NCBI GenBank assembly: GCA_949317995.1
Contig: OX439040.1
Location: 58,500,089-58,564,088 of the forward strand
Source: Acholoe squamosa
Taxonomy: Eukaryota > Annelida > Polychaeta > Phyllodocida > Polynoidae
Direction of reading: 5' to 3'
Length of the DNA stretch: 64,000 nt
A model generated the notes under the pieces. That model did no database searches and was not told where the DNA came from. It worked only from the letters and a program-made list of their open reading frames with translations. Made by a program: the position numbers and the translations under genes. Below are positions 1 to 11,231 of the stretch, in pieces (the stretch's first letter is position 1; each line of letters opens with the position of its first letter).

Positions 1-2130
1 ATTTAGGTGAGGTCTGTGGTAGCAGAGTGATTTAATTCTCAAACAAATACATACTTCTCAAAACATCTCTGCTCTCCTTTTGCACCGCTAAATTTCACTT
101 CACACAGTGTGTACATGTTGAAGTTACTTGTTGTGTTTGGAATAGTGTAATTTTTAAAGTAATGCTTTTGAAGTATTTATCATTAGCTTTCCCCTTTGTA
201 GTTTTGTATCATGTTGGGGCATTTATATAAGGGTCCCTTTCCCCCTTGTGTTTTTTCTCCTTTTATGTTTTTGTCATTGGGTCGACCGTTCCTGTCTCAG
301 ACCTTGTTAAGCTTCCAGTCCTACGTTATTGAAGGGTTTATAGTATTACAGTGTACAAGCCTGGTATCAGAGTTTGTGACTACCACTATCCCTTTAGATA
401 CTGGCCAAAAATGAATGACCTTGCCATTTGAAATTCTAATACTACTGCTCTCAGATAATGTTGATGTTAACCCTAACTAGGGCATCATCTATAGCCGAGG
501 CTAGTCCTAAACGGATTAAAGGTGACTGAGTCCACACTAATTAAGATACCAGGCAGTAGGGCTGCAGAACCACATACATTAGTACATTCGCCTGTATGGT
601 GCGTTGATATGTAATATTGTATTTGTCACTTTCCTACCACTTCACCATGATGTCCTTTATAAACTTTTAAAGGTGAATGCATACCCTCTGCAAGGAAAAT
701 CAAAAGAAAGTGTATGTACAATAGCCTATGTGACATTCCATGGATAGAATAGCAGAGATTACAAAATATATACAGTACCTATATATTACTTTCTTGATCA
801 TGTTTTCAATTACAGCATGTCATTATCACATTTTAAAAAAACCCCACATATATACCGACTGTCAGATATATTTCAATCTCAGGATATTGAGGTATAATGG
901 TGCATGGTTAATTTCCCACAGACTAAGTTCCTTTGCCTTTAGATGTGGAAGGCATCAGCCATTATCATTATTCATTTGTGCATGTACCTGAGCAATGTTG
1001 CATGAAGAGGAAGCCAGACTATATGTGACATCACCTATCATGGAGGACAAGTTATGCTTAATAAAACTGAGCATTTACTCAAATATGTTGTGTATTGTCT
1101 CCTTTTATTTCTCTAAAGTAGAAGCACCCATAGAATTATACATGGTCATCACATGAAGAATGTTTAACAACCATTGTTTTTTTTTTTCAATCAATTAAAT
1201 CAAGAAACGAGTCATGTATAGTAAGGTAGGGTGGGGGGGATTTGTTGGATTTTGGCAGACTGGCAATTATTTTCTACCCCCCCCCCCCCACCAACAATGA
1301 TTTAAGTTCCAGCGTCTGAAGGCTTCAGGCAATGATTGAACGGAAAACAAGCTGTTGGCTAGAACAGAGAGTAGGGTGTTCAGTCTATTTTTTTAAAAGG
1401 ACGAAAACTATTTTCAGCCAAAATGGATAAAGTGGGTCCTGAATAATCAAAAACTGAAGGAATTGCAATTCTACACTAGTTTCTTTTTAAAAGAACTTCT
1501 GCTGAAATAAAGGGTTTTGGGACAGACTAACTCACCCACAGAGAGTGATCTAGACTTCTGGTCAAGTTTCTGTGAATGTGGGGAGGGCCCTGTGTGGGCA
1601 CCCTGAGCAGGCTCTGCAGTGAGTGGTGCTATACTGAAGGTATACCCAGTGCAGTATTTCGGACTACAGTGGGTATCAATCTCCATATAACATGCTAAGT
1701 TTTCCTTGTCGAATTATTTTAACATTTGGAGAGAAGATTTGAGAGACATTATTCAAATGTACCTTGCTGCATTTCCATTTTCCTAGGAAATAAAGATGTT
1801 TTGGCACTCCTTAGGACAGATTCTGCGGTATTCTTGCTGTTTGTGCTATGGTTAAAATGCCTATAACACTGATAATGCCCGCTCCCTGCACTCAGGCCCC
1901 AAAAGTGACACCACCTGCGTAAATTGGAGGTATTTTTGCTATAAAAAAATGTCCTTGAAATTTTAGCCATGTCTGGAGTAGGTGTTTTTGGAGAGCAATC
2001 AATTTCCACCACAAAAGTGCATGCCTTCACAGGCAGCATAAAGTGGTCACTTCTCACTTAATCATTCATATTCGTATTATAAACCTTTTGGAAAGTGACC
2101 TGTATGTGTAGTACAAAACCATAGCTTTCC
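1..2130. other. No gene recognised
   Basis: I see no convincing exon here. Short open frames on both strands lack recognisable motifs and flanking splice sites. An AATAAA hexamer at 1060-1065 could belong to a plus-strand gene ending near here whose coding part lies before the window, but nothing else supports this. A G-run and a C-run lie near 1231-1290. Confidence 0.5.
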
Positions 2131-2135
2131 ATTTC

Positions 2136-2231
2136 GGGAGTGATCATTTTTTAACAACGGGTAGGGGGGGGGGTCAGATTTTTTTCAACGCTTTGACTGG
2201 GGGAGATCAAAATTTTTTCAACCCCTTTGAA
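2136..2231 (+). mobile_element. Left-end relic of the GGGAGTGATC MITE family
   Basis: The segment begins GGGAGTGATCATTTTTTAAC and continues with a G-tract and TTTTTTCAAC-type internal sequence. This matches the left ends of the complete copies at 23270 and 56897. No matching right end follows. Instead the sequence runs into a repeat shared with 22761-22931, so this is a truncated or composite copy. Confidence 0.6.
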
Positions 2232-2240
2232 ACTACTAGC

Positions 2241-2416
2241 CTATACAGACTTAGCAGGATTAATTATTAGCCAATGAGGTACAGTAATCCCAACTATTCA
2301 CTGCGGCCCTCTTGGGGGCCAACTGGTACCCATCTAAAGCTCTTATCAGTAGAACAAGCTGGTTACAAGCTCCGGCAATGGCCGTGCCCATGGGACAACC
2401 CGCTACCTCGGAATAA
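2241..2416 (+). repeat. Dispersed repeat R, copy 1
   Basis: About 175 bp starting CTATACAGACTTAGCAGG and ending near CTACCTCGGAATA. It is clearly similar along its length to 22761-22931. In both places it follows the left end of a GGGAGTGATC MITE. I could not identify a tRNA-like promoter or target duplications, so its class is unknown. Confidence 0.65.
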
Positions 2417-2492
2417 CTAGCCTACTGCCTACTTCTAGGCTACCGGGTACTCCTACCGGTACTCCTAATTTTCCAGTATTACCTAGCTTAGA

Positions 2493-2532
2493 ATTCTAAA
2501 CTCTCATATCTGTACCGCCGTGAGAGTTTAGA
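2493..2532. repeat. Hairpin, CTAAACTCTCA stem, copy 1
   Basis: CTAAACTCTCA and its complement TGAGAGTTTAG flank a short loop containing CTGTACCGCCG. The same stem and nearly the same loop occur in opposite orientation at 9008-9046. The function is unknown; it could be a terminal hairpin of a mobile element. Confidence 0.55.
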
Positions 2533-2849
2533 AAAGCTACTGATCCCTGGTGGGTGGCCCTGCACGTATCTCGCACAAAACCACACTTTTTCGGCCACTA
2601 ATACTTGGAAATTCTTGAAAATTTCAAGTTCCTATCATAGCCCAACTTGTTGGGTACACATTCACCGATTTTGGAAATCGGATGGATTATAATAAGTATC
2701 TTAGAGTAGTTTTCCTGCACACATCTCTTGCCATTCTGCCATCTTCCCAGCTGAGCATGAGAATGGTGGAGGTATAAATAGACTTGAAAGTAGGTCTATA
2801 CTATACTATGTGCATGTGCCATGGGTAACCAGGTTGCCCCCTTTGGATA

Positions 2850-4112
2850 GGGCGGCTGTGCATTTTCCCAGATGTTGAGTTGTTTTTCTATCATTTCTAG
2901 TTTGGATGCTGTCGTTTTTAATTCAAGTTAGATTGTCCGAGAAGACGTCCTCTAGTTTGATTTGGGTTATGGGGTCTTATTTGTCATGTATGGTTGGGCA
3001 CATTTCTAGTAGGGGTTGTTGGGTTTCTGGAGTATGGCCACACCCCCTACGCTCCTGTGTGCGGTGCATTTTCCTTTAGTTGTCTTTCGCTCTTATCATT
3101 CTGGTTCCGGCCATGAACATTTTCCTTGCTTGCTCTTTAGTTAGTTTGGTCAGGTAGTCATGGGATTCACAGCTGTGTTTCCTTTTGTTTTCAGTCAGGA
3201 ATTTGAACTTGCTTTTTTTTGGTGCCAGTTGTGTTCATGCGGAATGATTGTTTTGCCTTCACTGCTTTCTTTATTGTTGCTTTATGCTTGATGGTGGGAA
3301 GATCTGCTAATATATTGGTCAGGGTTTGTAGTTCTTCAGATGCCTTTTGGATTTTCTGTATCCATGAGGTCGGCCTTGTTCTTGTGTTTGCTATTGTGAT
3401 CTCGTCACCCTGGGATTTAGTTATTTTGGTCAGGGAGTTGACCTGTAATTCTAGGATTCTGTGTTCTATGTCCAGGATTCCAAGCTCGTCATATATGCAT
3501 TCCCTTGGAGTTGCTTGGGGTAGTCATAGGATTCTTTTTAGTTGGTTGTCTAGGATTCGGTTGAGGGCATTGGTATCTTTTTTCCTGGTATTCCATGTCT
3601 GAGCGCCATAGGTTATTGTTGGGATGACGCAGGTCTCCACTAGTTTCCAGATAGTTTCAAGCTCTATGTTACTGTAGTTTTCACTGCCCGCTATATATAG
3701 GACCGTCTGTAGGGCGCCCGCCGCTTTATTCCTTACCTTGTCTCTGTGGTCGTCTAGGTTGTTCTTTGAGTTGAGGGTTTCACCCAGGTACTTGTATTTG
3801 TCAGTTTTCTCAATTTCCATGTCATTGATTTTGGGGTTTGGGCAGGGTTAGTCGTTGTTCCAATTTGTAGTATTTTCGATTTCTCTTTGCCAAATACTTC
3901 TCTTAGGATGTTCGAGACTCTTTCTATTATCTTTAGCACAGTGTGTTACCCTGAATATTGTTTGATACGATCGCTACGTCTTCTACCCAGAGCAGGCATC
4001 TAGTGTATTCATCAATTGTGTCTCCCGTGTGTTTCAGGTTGTCAATTTTCTTTGCTATCTCATCCATTAGTAGGGCATACTGTGTCACCGCTAGTACTTC
4101 TCCTTGTCTTTA
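2850..4112 (-). mobile_element. 5'-truncated non-LTR retrotransposon (LINE), second copy
   Basis: The minus strand encodes the 3' half of a LINE reverse transcriptase, broken by frameshifts. Reading down from about 4112 it shows QYALLMDEI, then the catalytic box as LLWVEDVAIV, then TDKYKYLGETL and TIWKLVETCVIPTITYG. It ends near 3000 with a zinc-knuckle-like C-x2-C-x-H...C (CGHTPETQQ). The usual DD of the catalytic box is ED here, so the copy is probably inactive. It is related to, but diverged from, the copy at 4113-7560. Its 5' truncation abuts the 3' end of that copy, so two related insertions lie head to tail. The far 3' limit is uncertain. Confidence 0.8.
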
Positions 4113-7100
4113 CTTTACTCTGTGCATATTTCCTGGATCACCAGGTTGCCTAACCTAGCTGGCCTGGCTATGCACATTCCCAACTTATGATTTTGCTTTC
4201 GATTTCGCTTAGCTTGTGTGCTGCTTTTAGCAGGGTTTGCTTGTTCTCTGTGAAGAATTCTTTGAACCTTACCTTCATGTTTCTGAGTTGTGTGCTGCGG
4301 TGCATTCCTCGAGTAGATGTTTTTGGTCTTCCTCAGGGTGGCCACACCCCCTACACTTTTGGTCAGTAAACATGTTCTTGTAGTTTGCTTTGGCTTTTAG
4401 CATTCTTGTCCTTGCTAGGAATATGCTCCTAGCTTTTTCCTTTGGTAGAGCAGTCTATTCACTTCTTTCTATCTTATGAAGGGCCTTGTTCTCTATGAGG
4501 TGTTTGTATTTGCTTTTTGCTGAGCCTTTGTCGTCAAGTACTGCTGCCATTTTCTTCTTTATTGCATCATTGATTTGTTTTTTTCCTTTTCTTTTCTGGC
4601 AGTTGTATGAGGGCTATTGGGATTCCCATGGACTCTGCTTTCCTTTCTATCGATGGTTTCCAGGATGTGTTCCTTGTTCTTGTTTTCGCTATTTCCGGCT
4701 CTTCATTGTTGAGTATGGAGATCCTGGCTAAGTAGCTTATTTGTTTTCTCAATATCCTATGCTCGATGTCTAGGGTGTTAGTCTCGTTGTAGATGCATTC
4801 TCTTGGTGTAGTTTGTGGCAGTCTTAGGATTCTCTTGATGATGTTGTCTAGTATTCTGTTTAGTTTGTCAGTTGTCTTGCTATTTGTTTCCCATGTCTCA
4901 CTGTTGTATGTGATGATAGGCATCACACAGGTTTCTAGGAGCTTCCATATGGTGTCCATTTCAATACCTCTATAGTTCTCATCTCCCGCTATATATAGGA
5001 TCGTTTGTAGCGCTACTTCCCTTTTCCCTTTTATTTGTTCAATGTGGTCTTCAAGGTTGTTTTTCGTATTTATGGTGATCCCCAGGTATTTGTAGGTGTC
5101 TGTTTGCTCTATAACCATGTTATTTATTTTGGGGTTTTCGAAGTCTTCTTTGGGGCCTATCTTGAGTATTTTAGATTTATCCTTTCCGAATTCGATTCGA
5201 AGTTCATTGGTTACCTGTTCTGTTACCTTTAGGATCCTCTGCTGGTCTTTCAGGTTATTCATGATTATAGCTACATAGTCCACCAAGAGGAGGCACTTTG
5301 AGTCTTTATCTAGGTCGTTTGTTCCTTGCTCAATCAGTCTTTTATTTATCTCGTCCATTAGCAGTGCATACTGGATTATTGCTAATACTCCTCCTTGTCT
5401 AATGCTGCCCCTTATCTCTACGTCTCTCGTGGGCCTGTGCTGGGTTCTCACTTTGGCTGTGACATTCTGGTTCAGTTTGTCCACTAGTTTCCACTCTTTT
5501 AGTTTGCATCCTCTCCTGGCCATGGTGTCCATTATACCATCTAGCCAGGCTTTATCGTATGCTTTTGTGACATCTAGGAAGGTGATATAAGTGGGCTTTT
5601 TCCTGTCTTTATTGAGTTGTATCGTCTCTGTTAGTTTTTGGATGTGGTCCGAGGTGGCTTTACCCTTCCTTCCTCCCGCTTGTGCACTAGTAATTTCGAG
5701 TTGCTTTAGTAGTCTGTTGTTGACTAGTTGTTCAAATAGTTTCCCTTCGTTGCTGGAGAGAGTGATGCCTCTCTCATTGTTGCATTTGCCTCTTTTCCCT
5801 TTGCCTTTGTATAGCCTTACTATTTCTCCTTTTTGCCATTTGTCAGTATCCTTTCGCTTTGTGCCGTCCTGTTCATATCGTGGAGGACGATGTTCCTTGT
5901 TGTCTTGTTCGCTTTTATAAATAGGCTGTTGGGTATGTTGTCAGGTCCTGTCGCTTTGTTTGGTTTAAGTTTGTTTATGGCCAATTAGAGTTCACTCATG
6001 CTTTAGGGTATATGGTGATCTGGGGTTAGGCAGCGTTTTTCGTCATTCCTGGCTATAATGTTTTTTTGGACTCTTGGTGGTCTTGGTTTGCTTCTCTTGG
6101 TTTGTATAGCTGCTGGTAGTAGTTTGCAATATGTTCCTTTGCCTTTTGGGGATCTTTGATCTCTTGGTCTGTCTCATCAATGGTGTTTGGCTCATTTGAA
6201 GAGTTGGATGATATTAGTTTCTTCCTTATGTTCCAGAAGGTTCTGGATTTAGTTCCCCCTTCATTTATCATTTTCCTCATTCTCTTCTCGCTTTTTTCCC
6301 TCTCATTATTTTCTATTTGTGTCTTTAGGGCTTGCTGTTTGCTGTGGTATGCCTCCCTTTTCGCTGAGATTTCAATGTATGATTTTTTCTCCTTGATCGC
6401 ATATTGGTACTCTTTTTTCAGTGCCGTTTTCTTGCTTCTGATTTCTATGGCCTTTTTGCTCATTCTTTGTGATGTCCCACCCCTTATTGTGGTTTTCCCT
6501 ATTGTTTTGAGCATATGGTGTTTTATGAAGCTTGTGCATATGGTTATGGTTTTTCTTTGCTGTTATTCCTGTCGCCTTCATTCTTCAGTTGAAGTCCTGC
6601 CAATCTTCTTGAGTGCCTTTCTTCCAGACCTTCTTCGGTCTCTGTGGGGCTTTTGGTAGGTTCGTTGTAATATCGAGGGTTATTGTGTTGTGGTCAGTCT
6701 TTTTCTTCCCTTCGAGAGTGAGGAGGTTGTCTTGATCTATCGTTAGGTCATTTATCTTTCTAGCTGTGGTGTCATCAGTGATGATAAAGTTGATTATGGA
6801 TTTTTCATTGTTGTCATGTCTGTTTTCCCTTGTCCAATAGATATTTTTATTAGATGTGTTTATTGTGGTCATATTCATGGTTTTAAGGGCTTCTGTAAGC
6901 ATTTTACTGTTTCTATTGGCTTCTTGTTTGTATATTGGGTGGTCTATATTAATTCTTGCATTGAAATCACCTATTAGCACTACGTCTCCTTCTGGTTTTA
7001 GCCTGTTTGTGGTGGTGACTATCGCTTGGTATTCACTGTATACTTCTTCTGCTTCTTTCCTGGGGGCCATAGTATGCCATGATGTGTGTGGGTCTTGGTT

Positions 7101-7560
7101 GGGTTTCTATTTTAATCCATATGATCTCATGTTCTTCGTGGTCTTTTAGCTCCATCTGCTTGGTTTTTGGGTAGATTTCATTGTCTACTAGGATGCCTAT
7201 TCCTCCTCCACTTTTTCCTCTTCTTGGCCGGTGGTACCAGGTGTATCTGTCAATGTTAGGGTTGTTTTTTTTTTTGTTGAGAATGGTGCAAACCAAAGAC
7301 AATATTAAGGCGGGAAAGCCCCCTGGATAACATGCTTCCGGTCATCCGTAGTTTGAATAAAGCACTCAGCAGCAAGATGGCTCAAGATGTAGACTTGTAG
7401 TCTCTCTTCATTTACCTCAATCTACATCATTTTCTTCATTTTGGTCTCAGCTATGACTGCTATCTTCGCATTGGTTAGTGTGAGGGCTGTTGCTAGACTT
7501 GTTTTTTTTGTTATTGATCCCATTAGCGTTAGTGTATAGGATTTTTATCTTGGTACCCAG
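4113..7560 (-). mobile_element. Non-LTR retrotransposon with APE endonuclease and reverse transcriptase, degenerate
   Basis: On the minus strand, in order: an endonuclease start (ILYTNANGI, then AKIAVIAETK, near 7540-7450); RRGKSGGGIGILV (about 7220); GDFNAR, SIINFIITDD and TDHNTI (6990-6680), as in APE-type LINE endonucleases; a lysine-rich linker (6514-6053); reverse transcriptase from about 5860, with GITLSSNEGKL, motif A FLDVTKAYDKAWLDGI (5590-5540) and RQGGVLAIIQYALLMDEI; TDTYKYLGITI; TPRECIYNETNTLDIEH; and a terminal CRGCGHPEEDQ zinc knuckle near 4350. The catalytic box reads LLLVDYVAIIM, so the second Asp of the canonical DD is Tyr. Frameshifts and stops break the frame, and about 155 bp of unrelated sequence interrupts the endonuclease at 7285-7441. 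I do not assign a clade. Confidence 0.88.
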
Positions 7561-7849
7561 AAACCCTTAGGTCTTTTTTGTATCGCTGGGTTTTTTGTTT
7601 GTGGGTGCTTGTTTGTGGTGGGTGGGCTTCTGGTTTTGCTGTATTTCTCCCTTCTCTTGTTACACTCCGATCTTCTTCGCTTCGCTGGGTTTTCGGTTTG
7701 TGAATGGTATGCCTGTGTATCGTGGTATGCTTGCTTATCTTGGGGGGGCTTTTAATTTACGCAGTGTTTTTGCGTTGGGTGTCGGAAATCACTCCTTCCT
7801 CCCCTCCACACTGGATTCAAGATGGCTTTATTGACTAATGTACAGGTAC

Positions 7850-8640
7850 GCTTATGTCAGCACCAGGTTTTCATATACGATGTTGTAGACAGGTTTTATA
7901 TACGAGTATATACAGTTCACAGCTCTTGGCCTTTTAGATGATTTACAATATGGGGCCACTGCTAGTATTTGAGAAAGTTTTCTAGTGTCATCGTGTCTTT
8001 TATAGTAATCAAAGAACTTGTATTTTGTTTCAAACACTGACCGTGCGTTTCTTATCTCGGGCATGTTACAATGTAAGAAGACATGATTGACATCTTGCAC
8101 AGTATTACAGTATGCGCACTTAGAATTGAGAGGTTTCTTTCCTTTAGGGAGTGGTCATTAATTATCAATGGGGGGGTGGTGGGTTTTCGCGGGGACATGC
8201 GGAAATTTTTTACGGCCCACGCACAACGGCAGACAAAATTTTTTGTGCTCCCCTTCGCTGGAGACTTTTCGCGCCCCTCTTTAACCTATAGTAGCGTGCA
8301 AGCTTTTTTGCTAAAAAGAGGGTGAATTTTTTTAGCCCCCCTCAAGAGGGGTCAAAATTTTTTTAGCCCCCCCCTCGGGAGGGTTCTGACAATTTTATAC
8401 CCCCCCTCAAACCCACCAGCACCCCCCCCCCCCCGTCGATGAATAATGACCACTTCCTTATATGGGACTAGCACATTGCCAGTACTAAGAGTATCAGCTA
8501 GATGGCTCATGTAGTCGAGGGCTAGATCATCCTTTGGCCTCTTTGTATAGTCTAGTTTGACAACCCGCCAATTAATTACTATCCATGGGATTTTTCTATA
8601 AATCATATGTGTGAACTCTCCATATCAACAGCTTTAAGCA
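7850..8640 (-). mobile_element. 3' fragment of another LINE, split by a MITE
   Basis: The minus strand reads KIPWIVINWRVVKLDYTK and on to TGNVLVPYK (8606-8458). It is then interrupted by a MITE and resumes as GKKPLNSKCAYC, NTVQDVNHVFLHC and a C-terminal tail that stops at 7852. The C-x2-C...H-x4-C arrangement is the zinc knuckle common at LINE C-termini. Removing the MITE and one TAA restores a continuous frame, so the insertion is well supported. There is no RT core in this fragment, so I cannot place it in a clade, and a cellular gene fragment is not strictly excluded. Confidence 0.6.
8147..8457. mobile_element. MITE A, copy 1 (3-bp TTA target duplication)
   Basis: Terminal inverted repeats begin GGGAGTGGTCATTAATTATC on the left and end in GAATAATGACCACTTCC on the right, followed inward by long G and C tracts. 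TTA flanks both sides (8144-8146 and 8458-8460). No coding capacity. The 3-bp duplication and short ends suggest mobilisation by a PIF/Harbinger-type transposase, which is an inference. It sits inside a LINE reading frame. Confidence 0.88.
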
Positions 8641-9007
8641 GATGGTCCAGAAATAGATTAGATATTTGAAATAAAAGTGAAATAGTTCATTGAAATTTCT
8701 ATTTGACACCACAGGTGAGCCAACCAGGCCACTGTCTCTCTATCTTGATTATCACCTTCTTTCACACCTGAAACAATAGAGATAGGGGGTAGGTTGCAGC
8801 TTATCAGTGACCATTGTTCTGGAGGCTGATAAGAAAATTTCCCAAAATGCCCTGCTCTGGAGTCGGGGGCCTAACCAAGATGGCGGCCTCCATAGCCTAA
8901 TATGCTTATTCCCTATATCTTCTTGACAGGCTGTCAAGTATACAACTTACACTTACAGTGTACCGGTACTGGAGAGCTCTTCACACACTCCAGAAGGTGA
9001 GATTCTC

Positions 9008-9046
9008 TAAACTCTCACGGTGGTACAGAGATGAGAGTTTAGAATT
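9008..9046. repeat. Hairpin, CTAAACTCTCA stem, copy 2
   Basis: Inverted copy of the hairpin at 2493-2532, with the same stem and a loop differing at a few bases (CGGTGGTACAGAGA against its complement). The flanks of the two sites are not obviously alike. Confidence 0.55.
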
Positions 9047-9122
9047 TATAAGTGTTAGTCAATCGTAGACAATCTATCATAATTATTTCAGTCACAATCA
9101 GACTTTATCAGTGTGAACAGTA

Positions 9123-9876
9123 TGGAAGGCCAGTGCGCCATTATATGCCAATTGCCATTTGCTATTTGCCAATTGCCAATTGGCTCAACCAATGAGAGAA
9201 CTGCATCTACAGGTCAGCCATGTTGTTCTACTGCAAATGGGTGGGGAATGGGCATAACCTGCTTGGACACTCTGAACTGAATAGATGACAAACTTTTTTT
9301 TTCTTTCTTTTTTTTTTGGGGGGGGGGGTGCTCGGACAGATGCTTGGACATTCAACTCTTTCTACGTCTCTATTAGAAAACGAAAAATTATTAACAGAAA
9401 AGACAAGCTTGGACAATGGGTGGTCGGACATTGCCATTGGCTGGTCAAACATAGGCTGCTCGGACATTGAGTGCTTGAAATGAATTACTATGCAGTCTTT
9501 GCATGACATTGTCTGAGCACATTGTATGTCCAAGCACAATGTCCGAGCATTGTGTCTGAGCATATTGTGTGAACATTGTGTCTGATCACATTATATTTTG
9601 CTTTTTCATTCATTACAACCTTGGACATTAGGTGATTGGAGAAATTCTGCTCAGACAATTGGCTTTATAAGATCTGTCCAAGCACAGTGTCCGAGCACAG
9701 TGTCTGAGCACAATGTCCGAGCACCGTGTCTGAGCACAATGTCCAAGCAGATTAAGACAATTCCCGCCAATTTACAGCTTACATCATGGCCGCACTGCCC
9801 TTTGATTGGATGATACTATTAGCAATTGGCAAATGGCAATTGGCAAATGGAAAGAGAATGGCGCATCGGCCTTCCA
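9123..9876. mobile_element. TIR element H carrying a 13-bp minisatellite
   Basis: Inverted ends TGGAAGGCC...GGCCTTCCA are flanked by TA on each side. Beyond the ends, both arms carry repeats of TTGCCAATTGCCATTTGC in inverted orientation (9146-9183 and 9817-9850). The interior holds a degenerate tandem repeat, cleanest at about 9680-9753, with period 13 (GCACARTGTCYGA). No transposase frame is visible. Confidence 0.72.
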
Positions 9877-9888
9877 TAGTATGGACTG

Positions 9889-10239
9889 TCGAGGTGTTCG
9901 GACGAGGCATTCAGGCAGCGGTTTTCTAACCATATGCAGTGCATTGTGGGTGGGGGTGACCTCGAACGCTAACTACACAACCTTAGCTTGTTCCCTCCAC
10001 CCCCTTCCACCCCAGCCAGGTCTGGCTAGGTACCAATCCCTAGGCTTGGGAGGGTAGTAAGTTGACTCAGGGATCAACATTGACCCACATGGGGAGGACT
10101 AGTCACAGATCTGAGACCCTAATGACACTATGTTATACAAGTATGTGAGTTGGGCGCCGATCCAACTAGGGGAGGACCAATAGGGGGTGGCCTTACAAAC
10201 CAGCATTGATCCCTCGGCCATACCACGAACGCCTCGAGT
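9889..10239 (+). mobile_element. TIR element K, copy 1
   Basis: Ends are CGAGGTGTTCGG at the left and GAACGCCTCGA at the right. It is the inverted counterpart of 52205-52476 over almost its whole length, sharing for example GCAGCGGTTTTCTAACCATA. Relative to that copy it carries about 70 extra bases around 10100-10170. No coding capacity. Confidence 0.7.
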
Positions 10240-10291
10240 GTACGGCCGAGGGATCAATGCTGGTTTCTAAGGCCACCCCCTATTGGTCTGC
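10176..10291. repeat. Palindrome of about 47-bp arms at the end of K
   Basis: GGACCAATAGGGGGTGGCC through GATCCCTCGGCC is mirrored after a short spacer (ATACCACGAACGCCTCGAGT) by GGCCGAGGGATCAATGC through GGTCTGCC. The left arm is the inner end of K copy 1, so the palindrome looks like an inverted end-duplication of K. Confidence 0.7.
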
Positions 10292-10346
10292 CTCATGACC
10301 CATGTCATGAGGCACGCCAATATATACACGGACAGCCTGTTTAGAA

Positions 10347-11231
10347 CCCTCAGACCTCTGTTTGTATCCCACAGTGACCCATTCCTATGCTACAAACAGA
10401 TTTCACATGACTTCCTGTGTTACATGTGTCTGGGTCTGGCCTTACTCAAGTAAACCCAGTTGGTAATTGGAGCGAAACTCCGTAAGTTACAAAGCCAGGG
10501 GTCGAACGTACCGAGCCGAGGCGTTCGGGCAGCGGTTTTGGTGGTACCACCCTAAATATGCGCTGCGACCCGAAAAAATCCACTATCGCTGACGCTTGAC
10601 AAAATATTTCAAATACCGGTACTTAAAATTTCCTCAGAACTAAGCCAAATATACCAGATTGTAGCTTTTGAAATGGCAAAAATCATACACTAGGTCTGTC
10701 ATAACAAAGTGCAATCAGATTTTTCGCAAATCGCCATGGAAACCACCGATGTGATTTTGTGGTCTGCCACCTGAGTCACTACACATCTATCATAGGTCCC
10801 TTTGGTCCGCAGTAAATGATCTAAATTATTTTCATTCTTTTCCAATCTTTTTTTTAAAAATATTCTCCAAGCCTCCAGGAAAATTTTAATGCCAATATAT
10901 ACACGGACAGCCTGTTTAAACCCCATTTTATAGCCCTAGAAGTAAAAATTTACTGTATTTAGTGCAGGACTTTTACCATTCTACCCGGAAGTGACCTGAT
11001 TTAGGGTGGTACCACCTTTTCTATCGATATCTAGTGCATTATGGGTAGGGTTGACCTCGAACACTCGGTACGTTCGACCCCTGGCTCGTAACTTACGGAG
11101 TTCCGCTCCAATTACCAACTGGGTTTAATTGAGTAAGTCCAGACCCAGACACATGTAACACAGGAAGTCATGTGACATCTGTTTGTAGCATAGGAATGGT
11201 GCACTGTGGGATACAAACAGAGGTCTGAGGC
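10347..11231. mobile_element. Foldback element F with arms of about 210 bp
   Basis: The left arm (10347-10557) starts CCTCAGACCTCTGTTTGTAT. The right arm (11000-11231) is its inverted copy, ending AGGTCTGAGG. The inner border of each arm is GGTGGTACCACC. The left arm contains GAGGCGTTCGGGCAGCGG, a K-type end, and the right arm contains the matching K-like GACCTCGAAC stretch. The centre is AT-rich and non-coding. Confidence 0.75.

Noticed and set aside
2241..2416. tRNA gene or tRNA-derived SINE in repeat R
   Set aside because: I could not find convincing A and B boxes or a cloverleaf on either strand.
3219..6659. Plus-strand open frames over 3219-3602, 5591-5920 and 6156-6659
   Set aside because: They are antisense to the LINE endonuclease and reverse transcriptase; all recognisable motifs are on the minus strand.
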